Below, one piece after another: positions 1 through 6,798 of a DNA stretch of 7,040 nt. The stretch is from NCBI GenBank assembly GCA_945874095.1, contig CAMCFM010000230.1, positions 1 to 7,040 of the forward strand. The letters run 5' to 3'. The DNA is from Candidatus Kuenenia stuttgartensis (lineage in GTDB: Bacteria > Planctomycetota > Planctomycetia > Isosphaerales > Isosphaeraceae). The position numbers and the translations under genes are program-made. Within the stretch, counting starts at the first letter, position 1, and each line of letters begins with the position of its first letter. Below the pieces are notes generated by a model that saw only the letters and a list, made by a program, of their open reading frames with translations, made no database searches and was not told where the DNA came from.

Positions 1-663
1 CATCCCGAAATAGACATATCCTTTGGGAATCTCGATCTCAAACGACTCGCTTACCAACACAATCCCTACCGTCATCAGAAATGCCAATGCGAGGATTTTT
101 ATCGACGGGTAATTTTCGACAAAATCGGCGATCGGCTTCGATGCCAGCAACATCACACCCAGTGCCAGAATATTTGCAGTCACCATCACTGAAATCGCCT
201 TGGCCATGCCCACCGCTGTGACTACGGAGTCGAGCGAGAAAATGATATCCAAAATCATGATCTGCCAGACCACCTTTGTCAGTGTGACCTTCCGGCCCAG
301 GCTCGGCTGATGCCCATGCTCGTGCTTCAGGTCAATCTTTTCATGAATCTCTTTGGTCGCTTTCCAGATCAGGAACAAGCCACCCACCAAGAGAAGTAGA
401 GACTTGCCTGTGACATCCCAACTCCCAATCTCTACCAGAGGCTTTGTCAGCTTGGCCAGATACGAGACCATCGAGAGTAGCCCCAGACGTGTAACCAAGG
501 CCCCTAACAAGCCGAGCTTTCTGGCCTTTTCTCGCTGATCCATCGGCAGACGGCCGGAAAGGATCGAGATCAGGAGGACGTTGTCGATCCCCAGAACCAC
601 TTCCAACAGTGTCAGGCTCACAAGACTGATGTACGTTTCCGGCTGGCTCAGTAACTCAAGCAC
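1..663 (-). CDS. TerC-family integral membrane protein, C-terminus cut by the window edge
   Basis: This is the N-terminal 221 residues of a TerC-family (YkoY/YoaE-type) inner-membrane protein, a family linked to metal ion (manganese) efflux and tellurite resistance. Two paired acidic motifs are visible: E21 with LGIDNVLL (D27, N28), and LDIIFSLDSV (D139, D145). These are the conserved charged positions inside the membrane. About six hydrophobic segments lie near residues 12-37, 50-70, 87-101, 131-150, 157-174 and 188-206. The loop at 101-125 carries the family's WKATKEIHEK signature and is His/Lys-rich. The C-terminal part (IPKGYVYFGM) matches the family just before its last residues, so probably only a few to about 30 residues are missing. 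The start is GTG at 661-663. An in-frame TAA lies 18 bases upstream, no other start precedes the conserved region, and GGAAG sits 9 bases before it. It is 82 bp downstream of the glycosyltransferase gene with no clear terminator between. The metal substrate cannot be told from sequence. Confidence 0.94.
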   Translation of the reverse strand, partial: MLELLSQPETYISLVSLTLLEVVLGIDNVLLISILSGRLPMDQREKARKLGLLGALVTRLGLLSMVSYLAKLTKPLVEIGSWDVTGKSLLLLVGGLFLIWKATKEIHEKIDLKHEHGHQPSLGRKVTLTKVVWQIMILDIIFSLDSVVTAVGMAKAISVMVTANILALGVMLLASKPIADFVENYPSIKILALAFLMTVGIVLVSESFEIEIPKGYVYFGM

Positions 664-745
664 CTGGCACCACTTCCATTATTCCAAGAGATCCGTTTTG
701 TTCGATCCGAAACGCGTGATCCGGGTCACCATTTTTGAGAAAATC

Positions 746-1975
746 TCACAGGCTCGCCCGACTGGCCACTTCTGCATAGTAATCGCGGAGCTTCGGCAAG
801 CACACATCAAGGCTGAAGTTTTCTTGCACTTTTCGCCCTGCATTGGGCCCGAGATGGCTGTAATCAGACGGTTTCTCAAGCACTGACTCGATTTTAGCCG
901 CCATGGCGTCCACATCAAAGAAGTCGCACATCAAGCCCGTCTCTCCATCAGTGATCATCTCACGCACAGGGCCTGTGTCGGATGCCAGAATGGTGGCCTC
1001 ACATGCCATGGCGTTGACCAGCGACCAACTTAGGACAAACGGAACTGTGAGATAGACATGCACATCGGTCAGAGTGAAAAGCCGGGCCAGTTCCATGGGC
1101 GGAAGCAGGCCGGTGAACCAGAATCGGTTCAGGTCAAACTCTTCCTGAGCCAGGACCCATTCCTTAAACGTTTTACCGTTGGTGTGTCGAGTGTCGCCAC
1201 CATAGCAGACCCTGTCCTGACCTGCGATGACAAACAGGACATCCTTGCGGCGTTTGGCCACCCGATTGGCAGCTTTCATAAAGATGTCGAACCCGCGCAT
1301 GGATTCCATCCCACGGGTGGCGTAGCTCACAATCTTTGTGGTGGCAGGGATTTGGCGATTCTGGAGAATCCTGGGGGCATCCGGCATGGGCTTCCAGATC
1401 TGGGTGTCCACGCCGTCAAAAATCACATCCACTTTATCGTGATATCGGTCTGGGAGGCGGTCCCTTTGCCACTTTGTCGGCGAATAGCCGGCGGTGCAGT
1501 TGTCCAGGTCGAGCAACAGGGTGGCGTTGCGGGCTTTGGCTCTGAGCGAGTCTAAAGGGACGTTGGGGAAGTCTTTGCGAAAGTCCATGTCGGAGTTTCG
1601 AGGGGCGTAAAAATATTCGAAATAGTTGATAATCGGGATATCGCCGTAAAGCTCACGTAGAAAGAGGGTGGAGCCGAATCCGGAGTGGCCCACGATCAGG
1701 TCGGGCTTGATGTCGGGCCGGGCTGCCAGAGCTTCGTAAACGCCGTGGGTGTGCCAGATTGCGTTCTCAAAAGTACGCGAGCAGTAATGGTTCGCTTCGG
1801 TGGCCCCACCTTTGATGGTGTAGGTGACACGCTCAATCCCGGCAGTTTGAGTCTGGCCCAGATTTGGGGCAGATTGCGAAACGAAGGTCGCCCGCCAGCC
1901 GTCGCGTTTGACAAGCTGGGCGGCGATGTGGCCGAACTGGGCGGGAAAGTTTTGATGGATGAAGAGGACGTGCAC
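746..1975 (-). CDS. Family 4 (GT-B fold) glycosyltransferase
   Basis: This 409-residue cytoplasmic glycosyltransferase has the group 1/GT4 layout. The N-terminal domain (about 1-170) starts with MHVLFIHQNFPAQFGHIA and contains GHSGFGSTLFLRELY (96-110) and EYFYAPRNSDMDF (120-132), as in the Glyco_trans_4_3 subgroup. The C-terminal nucleotide-sugar domain (about 210-395) contains KIVSYATRGMESMRGFD, the strand VLFVIAGQD, and the stretch from VPFVLSWSLVNAMAC (311-325) to SDTGPVREMI (332-341). The EX7E motif is degenerate: the first Glu position is Phe313, and the second, usually Glu in EAMA, is Asn321. Family members normally move a sugar from a nucleotide donor onto a polysaccharide, lipid or protein acceptor; the actual donor and acceptor are unknown. 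The start is GTG at 1973-1975, preceded by AGGTGA at a usable distance and by an in-frame TAG further upstream. It lies 85 bp after the FG-GAP gene and 82 bp before the TerC gene. A role in envelope polysaccharide synthesis is plausible but not shown. Confidence 0.94.
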   Translation of the reverse strand: MHVLFIHQNFPAQFGHIAAQLVKRDGWRATFVSQSAPNLGQTQTAGIERVTYTIKGGATEANHYCSRTFENAIWHTHGVYEALAARPDIKPDLIVGHSGFGSTLFLRELYGDIPIINYFEYFYAPRNSDMDFRKDFPNVPLDSLRAKARNATLLLDLDNCTAGYSPTKWQRDRLPDRYHDKVDVIFDGVDTQIWKPMPDAPRILQNRQIPATTKIVSYATRGMESMRGFDIFMKAANRVAKRRKDVLFVIAGQDRVCYGGDTRHTNGKTFKEWVLAQEEFDLNRFWFTGLLPPMELARLFTLTDVHVYLTVPFVLSWSLVNAMACEATILASDTGPVREMITDGETGLMCDFFDVDAMAAKIESVLEKPSDYSHLGPNAGRKVQENFSLDVCLPKLRDYYAEVASRASL

Positions 1976-2060
1976 GGCAGATTCACCTGTCAGGACTTTT
2001 TTCTATGACTCGTAATCAACCATAACAGACGCTTCCAGATCGTGCCTTTTTTTTGGTGGA

Positions 2061-4562
2061 TCAGCCGCCTGAAGGCTTAGGTATCGGTTTCACAATGGTC
2101 GCCGCAGCAGCGTTTGCCGAGCGGACTGGCTTGACAGCTGAAGGTGGGCTGCTGCCGTTGTCCTGACGATAGATCAGGATCCGGTCGTGAGCGATCATGA
2201 CGAGGTCGGCCAGGCGGTCTCCGTTGACATCGCCAGTGGCCACATCGCGAGGCTCGCCCATACTGCGGACATCGCGGAATGATTTCTCTTCGAAAACCTT
2301 GAAGCTCAAGGCCTTACGCAGATCAAGCGTGCCGTCGGTCTTTTGGAGTGCAGCAGTGATGTGGATGGAGTGATCGCCGATGTCGATCCAGGCAATGTCG
2401 GTTCCGGCTGGCCCGCCCAGATCGGCGGCCACCACATCGCCCAGCCTGCTACGGCGTTCGGTGGTTTCATAGGTGGCCAACATCTTGAGATGGTAAGGCT
2501 TTGCACCAAGGACCAGAACGCTGAACCGGCCAGCACCTTCAATCAGGAGGTCAGGGCGTGAATCGCCACCGAAATCGGCGGTTCGGAAGCCGTGGAACTC
2601 GAGATTTCCGAGCGATATCGAACCGGCCGACTTCACGCCCGAATCGCTTCGCAGAATGACTTCGATGGCCTTTTTATCCTGATCATAAAGCACCAGATCG
2701 GTCTTGCTGTTGCCGTCAAGGTTCAGCGCCGAGACGCCCTGAATCGAGGCCGATGCGCCTGAGGCATTGAACTGGTCGCGAATCTGCCAGCGATTTTCGG
2801 AGTCGAGTCCGACCACGCGGGCGAAGTTGTTCTGGGCGACCATCAGGACGCGCTTGCCGTCCATCATGACAGTTCGCACCGATGAACGGTTGACTGAGGC
2901 CAGTGGGCCAAGATTCGCCAAGTCTATTGGAGGCTGAGCCTTGCGGCTGACAAGGAGCGTGGGCGAGCCATAGTTGCCAGTGAGGAGGAGGTCGGAGAGG
3001 CCGTCGTCGTTCACATCCAGGGCCTGAATCTGCTCCGGGGCGACATTTTCCTTGAGGACAATCTGAGCCACACCGCCGGGCCAGGCACTGGCTGAGAAGT
3101 TGCCTTTGGAGTCGCATTTCAGGGCGTGAAGGCTGGTCCGTTCCTTGCCGTCAGTCTTTGACTTTGCGGCATAGATCAGCTCCAGGCGACGGTCTCCGTC
3201 AATATCGGCCAGTTCAAATGCGATTGGATCGCCGCCCGCAAGTGCCAATGGGGCTGGAAAGGTGAGCTGGCCATCGCGCCAGACACCACGACCGATCTGC
3301 TTCTCACGCTCAGAAAGGACGTAGACTTCAGCCTTTCGGTCGCCGTCCATGTCGCCAACGCGGATCGATCGGACACCGATCAGGCTGGGGGACTGGATAC
3401 CGATGTCGAAACTCTCGGAGGTGTTTGAAGAGCGCCGGAAGGCGATGACGCGGGCCGCTTCAGGGTCGGTGACCACGACTTCCATCAGACCGTCGCCGTC
3501 GAGATCCCCGGAATCGAGCGATCGGGATCGGCCTTCAGCAGATGGCAGTGGGTAATCGAAAATTGCCCCAAACCGGGCCATGACGTCATTCTGATCGACG
3601 GATGAGGTGGGAGCGGTGCCATTTTGAGCGGCAGGAGCAGTCAGCTTCAGGACATGCCCGCGACCGGTGGAATTATTGACGGACATCCATTCCAGGCCAG
3701 GTCGGTTGTCGAGGTCGGCAAAACCGATGGCACGGACCTGATCCATTTTCAATCGACGTTCCGGGCCGAGATTCAAGCCACCTTCCGTCGAGGCAGTTTT
3801 GGAGGCAGGTGTGGAGAGTCTCAAGTGAACGGGTTGATCTTCGGAGGAACCAAGAACGATCAAATCATCACCGCCGTCGCCATCAAAATCGGCGATTTTC
3901 ATCATGCGGGGTCGGATGGCCGAGTGGCCGAGCCGGACAGGATCTCCAAACCGGCCGCCTTTGAGCTGAGTGAGAACGACCAGTTCGTTTTCACGAAGCA
4001 GAACAATATCGGCCAGACCGTCGCGATTGAGGTCGCCTGAACCGAGCCCTGAGCCAGTGGCGACACCATCTCCAAGCTCTTGAACAACCGGTTCGGCAAA
4101 CTTTCCGGCGCCTTCATTGATCAGTACAACCACGGCGGCTGGAGTGCCGTAATAGGCGAGATCCTGACGTCCATCGCCATTGAAATCGGCTGCTACCAGA
4201 CCAACGATCTCTTTGTTGACAGAATATCGACGCGATCGCATCCGCTTGTCATAAGCAGGCGTGTTCACTCCGCGTTCGGTTTCTTCGGTGTCAGGCTCGA
4301 TTTTCTGGTCGCTGTAAAGCACGTCGATCCGCGATCGGCCGTTGTTGGAGATGATCACATCGTCGATTTTGTCGCCGTCGAGGTCGGCCAGAGTGAGGTT
4401 CGACATGCGATTGTCAAACTTGTAAATTTCGACGGGTAAAAAGCCATACTCCTGGGCCAGATTTCCGGCGGGCGGATTTTGGGCGAAAACGGTCGTCGAA
4501 GACCCTGCGAGAAGCCAGAAAAGAGCTGCGGAGGCGAGTCGGGCATGACGGATGTTGTTCAT
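2061..4562 (-). CDS. Secreted FG-GAP/VCBS-repeat beta-propeller protein
   Basis: This 833-residue exported protein is built almost entirely of FG-GAP/VCBS repeats. The start is the ATG at 4560-4562 because it places a good Sec signal peptide at the N-terminus: a basic n-region (R5, R8), a hydrophobic core (residues 9-20), and likely cleavage after VFA27. The same frame stays open to 4739, but the extra 59 residues would bury the signal peptide. No strong ribosome-binding site is visible. About 13 calcium-binding-like DxDxDG loops begin near residues 59, 125, 176, 224, 282, 352, 403, 452, 515, 613, 662, 713 and 777. Clear examples are ADFNGDGRQDL, ADFDGDGGDDL, GDLDGDGLMEV and GDVNGDRLADL; those near 282, 662 and 713 are degraded. 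Thirteen or so repeats suit two seven-bladed propellers in tandem. The last 30 residues are a Pro/Ala-rich tail with no sorting signal. Expected location is the periplasm or cell surface, where such folds bind proteins, sugars or ligands. Its ligand is unknown. It is 200 bp downstream of the DUF4465 gene. Confidence 0.92.
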   Translation of the reverse strand: MNNIRHARLASAALFWLLAGSSTTVFAQNPPAGNLAQEYGFLPVEIYKFDNRMSNLTLADLDGDKIDDVIISNNGRSRIDVLYSDQKIEPDTEETERGVNTPAYDKRMRSRRYSVNKEIVGLVAADFNGDGRQDLAYYGTPAAVVVLINEGAGKFAEPVVQELGDGVATGSGLGSGDLNRDGLADIVLLRENELVVLTQLKGGRFGDPVRLGHSAIRPRMMKIADFDGDGGDDLIVLGSSEDQPVHLRLSTPASKTASTEGGLNLGPERRLKMDQVRAIGFADLDNRPGLEWMSVNNSTGRGHVLKLTAPAAQNGTAPTSSVDQNDVMARFGAIFDYPLPSAEGRSRSLDSGDLDGDGLMEVVVTDPEAARVIAFRRSSNTSESFDIGIQSPSLIGVRSIRVGDMDGDRKAEVYVLSEREKQIGRGVWRDGQLTFPAPLALAGGDPIAFELADIDGDRRLELIYAAKSKTDGKERTSLHALKCDSKGNFSASAWPGGVAQIVLKENVAPEQIQALDVNDDGLSDLLLTGNYGSPTLLVSRKAQPPIDLANLGPLASVNRSSVRTVMMDGKRVLMVAQNNFARVVGLDSENRWQIRDQFNASGASASIQGVSALNLDGNSKTDLVLYDQDKKAIEVILRSDSGVKSAGSISLGNLEFHGFRTADFGGDSRPDLLIEGAGRFSVLVLGAKPYHLKMLATYETTERRSRLGDVVAADLGGPAGTDIAWIDIGDHSIHITAALQKTDGTLDLRKALSFKVFEEKSFRDVRSMGEPRDVATGDVNGDRLADLVMIAHDRILIYRQDNGSSPPSAVKPVRSANAAAATIVKPIPKPSGG

Positions 4563-4667
4563 TGACAGTAAATGATGACTCGGTTTCCGCACGGTATTAG
4601 TCCTGAAAAGTGGGCCCTGTAAGATGAGGGCGGTTCTTTGTCGATCCTTCGATTTTGGATTCCACAA

Positions 4668-4683
4668 TGTATATGGATATACA
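4668..4683. promoter_or_regulatory. Perfect palindrome, candidate operator upstream of the FG-GAP gene
   Basis: TGTATATGGATATACA is a perfect inverted repeat with 7-base arms around a GG centre. It lies in the 200-bp gap between the DUF4465 and FG-GAP genes, 105 bp upstream of the chosen FG-GAP start. Size, symmetry and position suit a site for a dimeric transcription factor. On the minus strand the right half reads TATACA, which could also serve as a -10 element, but no convincing -35 partner was found. No regulator can be named. Confidence 0.4.
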
Positions 4684-4697
4684 AACAGATTAGAAAG

Positions 4698-4727
4698 CAC
4701 GGGCCGGAGTGGCAAGCCGAACCCGTG
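4698..4727 (-). terminator. Weak stem-loop after the DUF4465 gene, possible terminator
   Basis: CACGGG (4698-4703) pairs with CCCGTG (4722-4727), and an inner CGG/CCG extends the stem across a small internal loop. The hairpin lies 36-65 bases past the DUF4465 stop codon. In the minus direction only the short, broken T run CTTTCT follows, so it would be a poor intrinsic terminator. In the plus direction TATTTTTC follows, but no plus-strand gene reads into it. It may only reduce read-through into the FG-GAP gene. Confidence 0.25.
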
Positions 4728-4762
4728 TATTTTTCGCACAGAAAATCAGGGAAGGGCGTAGT

Positions 4763-5581
4763 TTAAGCGATCTGGCGACGCTTTTTGATGACCAGAGCCA
4801 GAACGGCCGAAGCCACGGCCATGATGGTGGTGGAGGGTTCCGGAACGGCCGAAATCTGAACGGCTCCGAGCGCAAAATAGGCCGGCGTGTTCATCCCATA
4901 AGTCCCATTGTCGGTGCTGGTCAGTTCAAAACCAAGGCTTTTGGTGGTGGAGCCAAGGCCGGTCAGGCTGACAGATTTCCAGGAGTTCAATATGGTCCCA
5001 TTGTTGGCGAGATAGGTATTGACCACTCCGGTGATGGAGCCGGTGGCCCCTGCTCCTGCATAGCCAGTGATGGTGAGCAGGAACCAGTCAGAGCTGGTGA
5101 ACTTTTTGGCGAACTGATCGCCATTGAGCATGGAGTAATAGGTATAGGTGGTGTTGGTAATGGTCATGGCGTCAGGCCTGTTCGCATCAGGCAGGTCGAT
5201 AAACGAGTCATTGGGGCCAGCCCCAAACGCCATCGCATAATTTGAGCCAGCACCCAGAATGCCTCCACCGGTGATCGCAGAATACTGGTTGGTGTAGTCT
5301 GTGGTGGTGGTGTTGGTGATGTTGGAATAGGCGAATCCGGTCCACGATTCATAGTTATATGTCGTGTCGTAGTAATACGAGTTGTTGAAAAACGCTCCAC
5401 CTGCTGTGAATCCGCCAGCATTGTTCGAGCCGTTCCAATAGCTGGCAGGTGCCAGTGAAAGGCTTGAAAAATCGATGGTAGCCGCATGAGCTGAACCACT
5501 GAATAAAATACATGCTGATATAAGCATGGTGATATTCATAAAGGATGCTTGTTTATTTATACGAATGGTATTGACGGGCAT
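4763..5581 (-). CDS. DUF4465 domain PEP-CTERM surface protein
   Basis: This 272-residue exported protein has three parts. Residues 1-33 are a signal peptide, with R7 and K10 in the n-region, a hydrophobic stretch at 18-29, and likely cleavage after AHA33. Residues about 36-243 match the DUF4465 pattern: WTGFAYSNITNTTTTDYTNQYSAITGGG (80-107), NTTYTYYSMLNGDQFAKKF (143-161), DWFLLTITGY (165-174) and LTSTDNGTYGMNTPAYFAL (220-238). The C-terminus is a PEP-CTERM signal: VPEPS (246-250), a hydrophobic segment (251-265), then KKRR. Such proteins are normally processed by an exosortase and delivered to the envelope; no exosortase lies in this window. The mature part is rich in Asn, Thr, Ser, Tyr and Gly, so it may be glycosylated or matrix-like. 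The ATG at 5579-5581 was chosen over Met15 because the shorter form would have no positive charge ahead of the hydrophobic core. DUF4465 has no firmly known biochemical role. The B12 riboswitch two features upstream suggests a corrinoid link, which is inference. Confidence 0.93.
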   Translation of the reverse strand: MPVNTIRINKQASFMNITMLISACILFSGSAHAATIDFSSLSLAPASYWNGSNNAGGFTAGGAFFNNSYYYDTTYNYESWTGFAYSNITNTTTTDYTNQYSAITGGGILGAGSNYAMAFGAGPNDSFIDLPDANRPDAMTITNTTYTYYSMLNGDQFAKKFTSSDWFLLTITGYAGAGATGSITGVVNTYLANNGTILNSWKSVSLTGLGSTTKSLGFELTSTDNGTYGMNTPAYFALGAVQISAVPEPSTTIMAVASAVLALVIKKRRQIA

Positions 5582-5582
5582 G

Positions 5583-5621
5583 GATATGAGATTCTCTCGA
5601 TATGTGATGGCTGTGGATATG
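5583..5621. repeat. Three GATATG direct repeats at 16-17 bp spacing before the DUF4465 gene
   Basis: GATATG occurs at 5583-5588, 5599-5604 and 5616-5621, that is, steps of 16 and 17 bp immediately upstream of the DUF4465 start codon. The first copy touches the start region, so a bound protein or RNA structure here could affect initiation. The related sequence GGATATAC lies in the palindrome at 4668-4683. Six-base repeats are short and chance is a real alternative. Confidence 0.25.
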
Positions 5622-5678
5622 TAGACGTGTCATGACTCATCTGATGGATGGCCATAAGGATTGGCAGTCAGGATCAGC

Positions 5679-6521
5679 TTAGTATGAGCTGTCGCTGATC
5701 GTTTCACGGGCAGCTCTGGTACAGAGAGCGGCCAGAACTTTGAGGTCAACGGTTTGTTTCAGGAATTTGACGGATCCGTCGGCCATCAGACATTGGGCAC
5801 CGCCGGGGTGGCGGCTGCGCATGTCGTTTTCAAAGGCTGGACCTTGATTTATGGCAAATGCCTGATCAAAGATATTGAGCCCGTTGATCCACTGACCGTC
5901 GGGATTGATTGAATCCTCGGCGATCAGGATGGTTCGGCTGGCCCCGTCGCGGATCATGGTCAGGCTCACGCTTTGGTCGGTCAGCATGGTGCCTTTGGGC
6001 GGATTGTTGGGCGAGATGATTCGCTCGCCGTTCATCCCTCCATAATCGCAAGGCCCCCTGCCCTGAGCCAGAGGTGTTTTGCGGGTACTGCTTGGGCATT
6101 GATAGACGGCCAAAATGGTCGATCCTGCCGTGGTGTTGGTTGGGCTGTCGAACGCCTGATAGAGATTTGTGGCGTTATAGAGATTTTTCTGATCCAGATT
6201 GGGCAGGATGTACAGGGACCACGCCAGTTGCTTGTTTTGAGGCTTGTTTTTCAGGCGATATTGAACACATCCTGGAGGGAATATCCGGGACTGTTCGTGA
6301 TAGGCGTGCATGGCGACGCCTATTTGTTTTAAATTCTGGAGGCACAAGGCTCTTCTGGCCGACTCTCGGGCCGACGACAGAGCCGGCATGGTGAGGGCCA
6401 CCAGCACTCCGATAATCGAAATGACGACCAGAAGTTCTATCAGCGTGAATCCGAAACGATCACTCCCAGGTCCTGCCCGACCGGTGGGTAACCATGATCC
6501 ACGCGTGCTTTCGCACGGCAT
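5679..6521 (-). CDS. DUF1559 prepilin-like protein with type IV pilin N-terminus
   Basis: This 280-residue protein belongs to the DUF1559 (SBP_bac_10) family, which is highly multiplied in planctomycetes. A 24-residue leader ends in RFG, followed by FTLIELLVVISIIGVLVAL. This is a class III prepilin signal with predicted cleavage after G24 and the conserved Glu at mature position 5 (E29); the hydrophobic helix spans about 25-46. The DUF1559 body follows: CLQNLKQIGVAMHAYH (60-75), the YQCPS motif (140-144), the CDYGGMNGER segment (158-167), and LTMIRDGASRTILIAED (187-203). The C-terminal signature HPGGAQCLMADGSVKFL runs from H238 through D248-G249. These proteins are thought to be pseudopilins or surface filament components matured by a prepilin peptidase, but individual roles are unknown. 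The ATG at 6519-6521 has a good AAGGA site 9 bases upstream. It is the first gene after the cobalamin riboswitch and is followed 97 bp later by the DUF4465 gene, so its expression is probably B12-dependent. Confidence 0.96.
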   Translation of the reverse strand: MPCESTRGSWLPTGRAGPGSDRFGFTLIELLVVISIIGVLVALTMPALSSARESARRALCLQNLKQIGVAMHAYHEQSRIFPPGCVQYRLKNKPQNKQLAWSLYILPNLDQKNLYNATNLYQAFDSPTNTTAGSTILAVYQCPSSTRKTPLAQGRGPCDYGGMNGERIISPNNPPKGTMLTDQSVSLTMIRDGASRTILIAEDSINPDGQWINGLNIFDQAFAINQGPAFENDMRSRHPGGAQCLMADGSVKFLKQTVDLKVLAALCTRAARETISDSSY

Positions 6522-6714
6522 TGGGTTCTATCCTTCTACGAATTAGCGATGCCCCGGTTCGTCGAATTCTGAGAGTTCTGGAGGGGGTGGCCGATTCGGT
6601 CACTTCAGAGGACTTTCAAAATTCTTTTTTTCCACAGAGTCGGGGCCGTTGTCTGGCAGACTTAAACAAATACGGCGCGGTAACCATTTACCCAGGGGGC
6701 AAAAAGTGAAGCAT

Positions 6715-6742
6715 TCCATAGGAGTCATCAGTCCACCGTCAA
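6715..6742 (-). promoter_or_regulatory. Possible internal sigma-70-like promoter for the DUF1559 gene
   Basis: On the minus strand TTGACG (6742-6737) is followed after 16 bases by TATGGA (6720-6715). The -35 is close to consensus, the -10 is poor. If used, transcription would start downstream of the riboswitch and escape B12 control. The -35 bases also form one arm of the CGTCAA/TTGACG stem at 6737-6760. Chance match is likely enough that this is only a candidate. Confidence 0.2.
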
Positions 6743-6773
6743 GATACGAGACCATTGACGAACCACGCCGAAA

Positions 6774-6791
6774 CACCCGCCCGCGCAGGTG
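6774..6791 (-). terminator. GC-rich hairpin just after the riboswitch, candidate expression platform
   Basis: On the minus strand CACCTGC (6791-6785), loop GCGG, and GCGGGTG (6780-6774) form a 7-bp stem with one G-T pair, followed by TTTC. It begins 7 bases after the closing P1 helix of the aptamer, where a switching terminator would be expected. The T run is only three bases long, so efficient intrinsic termination is doubtful; the hairpin might act with Rho or as an anti-structure element. Confidence 0.35.
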
Positions 6792-6798
6792 GCCTTCG

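Larger units (their letters stand above)
6522..6798 (-). other. Untranslated leader between riboswitch and DUF1559 gene
   Basis: No gene can be supported in these 277 bases. Visible elements are the GC-rich hairpin at 6774-6791, a CGTCAA/TTGACG stem at 6737-6760, a promoter-like pair at 6715-6742, a run of seven A on the minus strand near 6625, and the AAGGA ribosome-binding site at 6531-6535. The open frame running from inside the riboswitch to 6600 has no ribosome-binding site and resembles no family I know. The region should contain the expression platform of the riboswitch. Confidence 0.6.

Noticed and set aside
2047..2054. Run of eight T on the plus strand after the FG-GAP stop as a terminator
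   Set aside because: In the minus direction of transcription it reads as A, and no GC-rich stem precedes a T run, so it is not an intrinsic terminator for the FG-GAP gene.
2061..4562. FG-GAP repeats as DNA-level tandem repeats
   Set aside because: The periodicity comes from protein DxDxDG motifs with irregular spacing and diverged codons, not from true DNA tandem copies.
4563..4739. 59-residue N-terminal extension of the FG-GAP protein
   Set aside because: It would place a clear Sec signal peptide in the interior, and it would read through the palindrome and hairpin of the intergenic gap.
3624..5245. Plus-strand open frames opposite the FG-GAP and DUF4465 genes
   Set aside because: They are antisense shadows of clearly real genes, with compositions that mirror the DxDxDG and Gly/Asn/Thr-rich codons; no domain or start signal supports them.
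5537..5539. Alternative downstream start (Met15) for the DUF4465 protein
   Set aside because: No ribosome-binding site precedes it and the resulting signal peptide would lack any basic residue before the hydrophobic core.
458..6755. Exact 14-bp match AGATACGAGACCAT at 458-471 and 6742-6755
   Set aside because: One copy is inside TerC coding sequence and the other in a leader; there is no extension, third copy or structural context, so chance is the best explanation.
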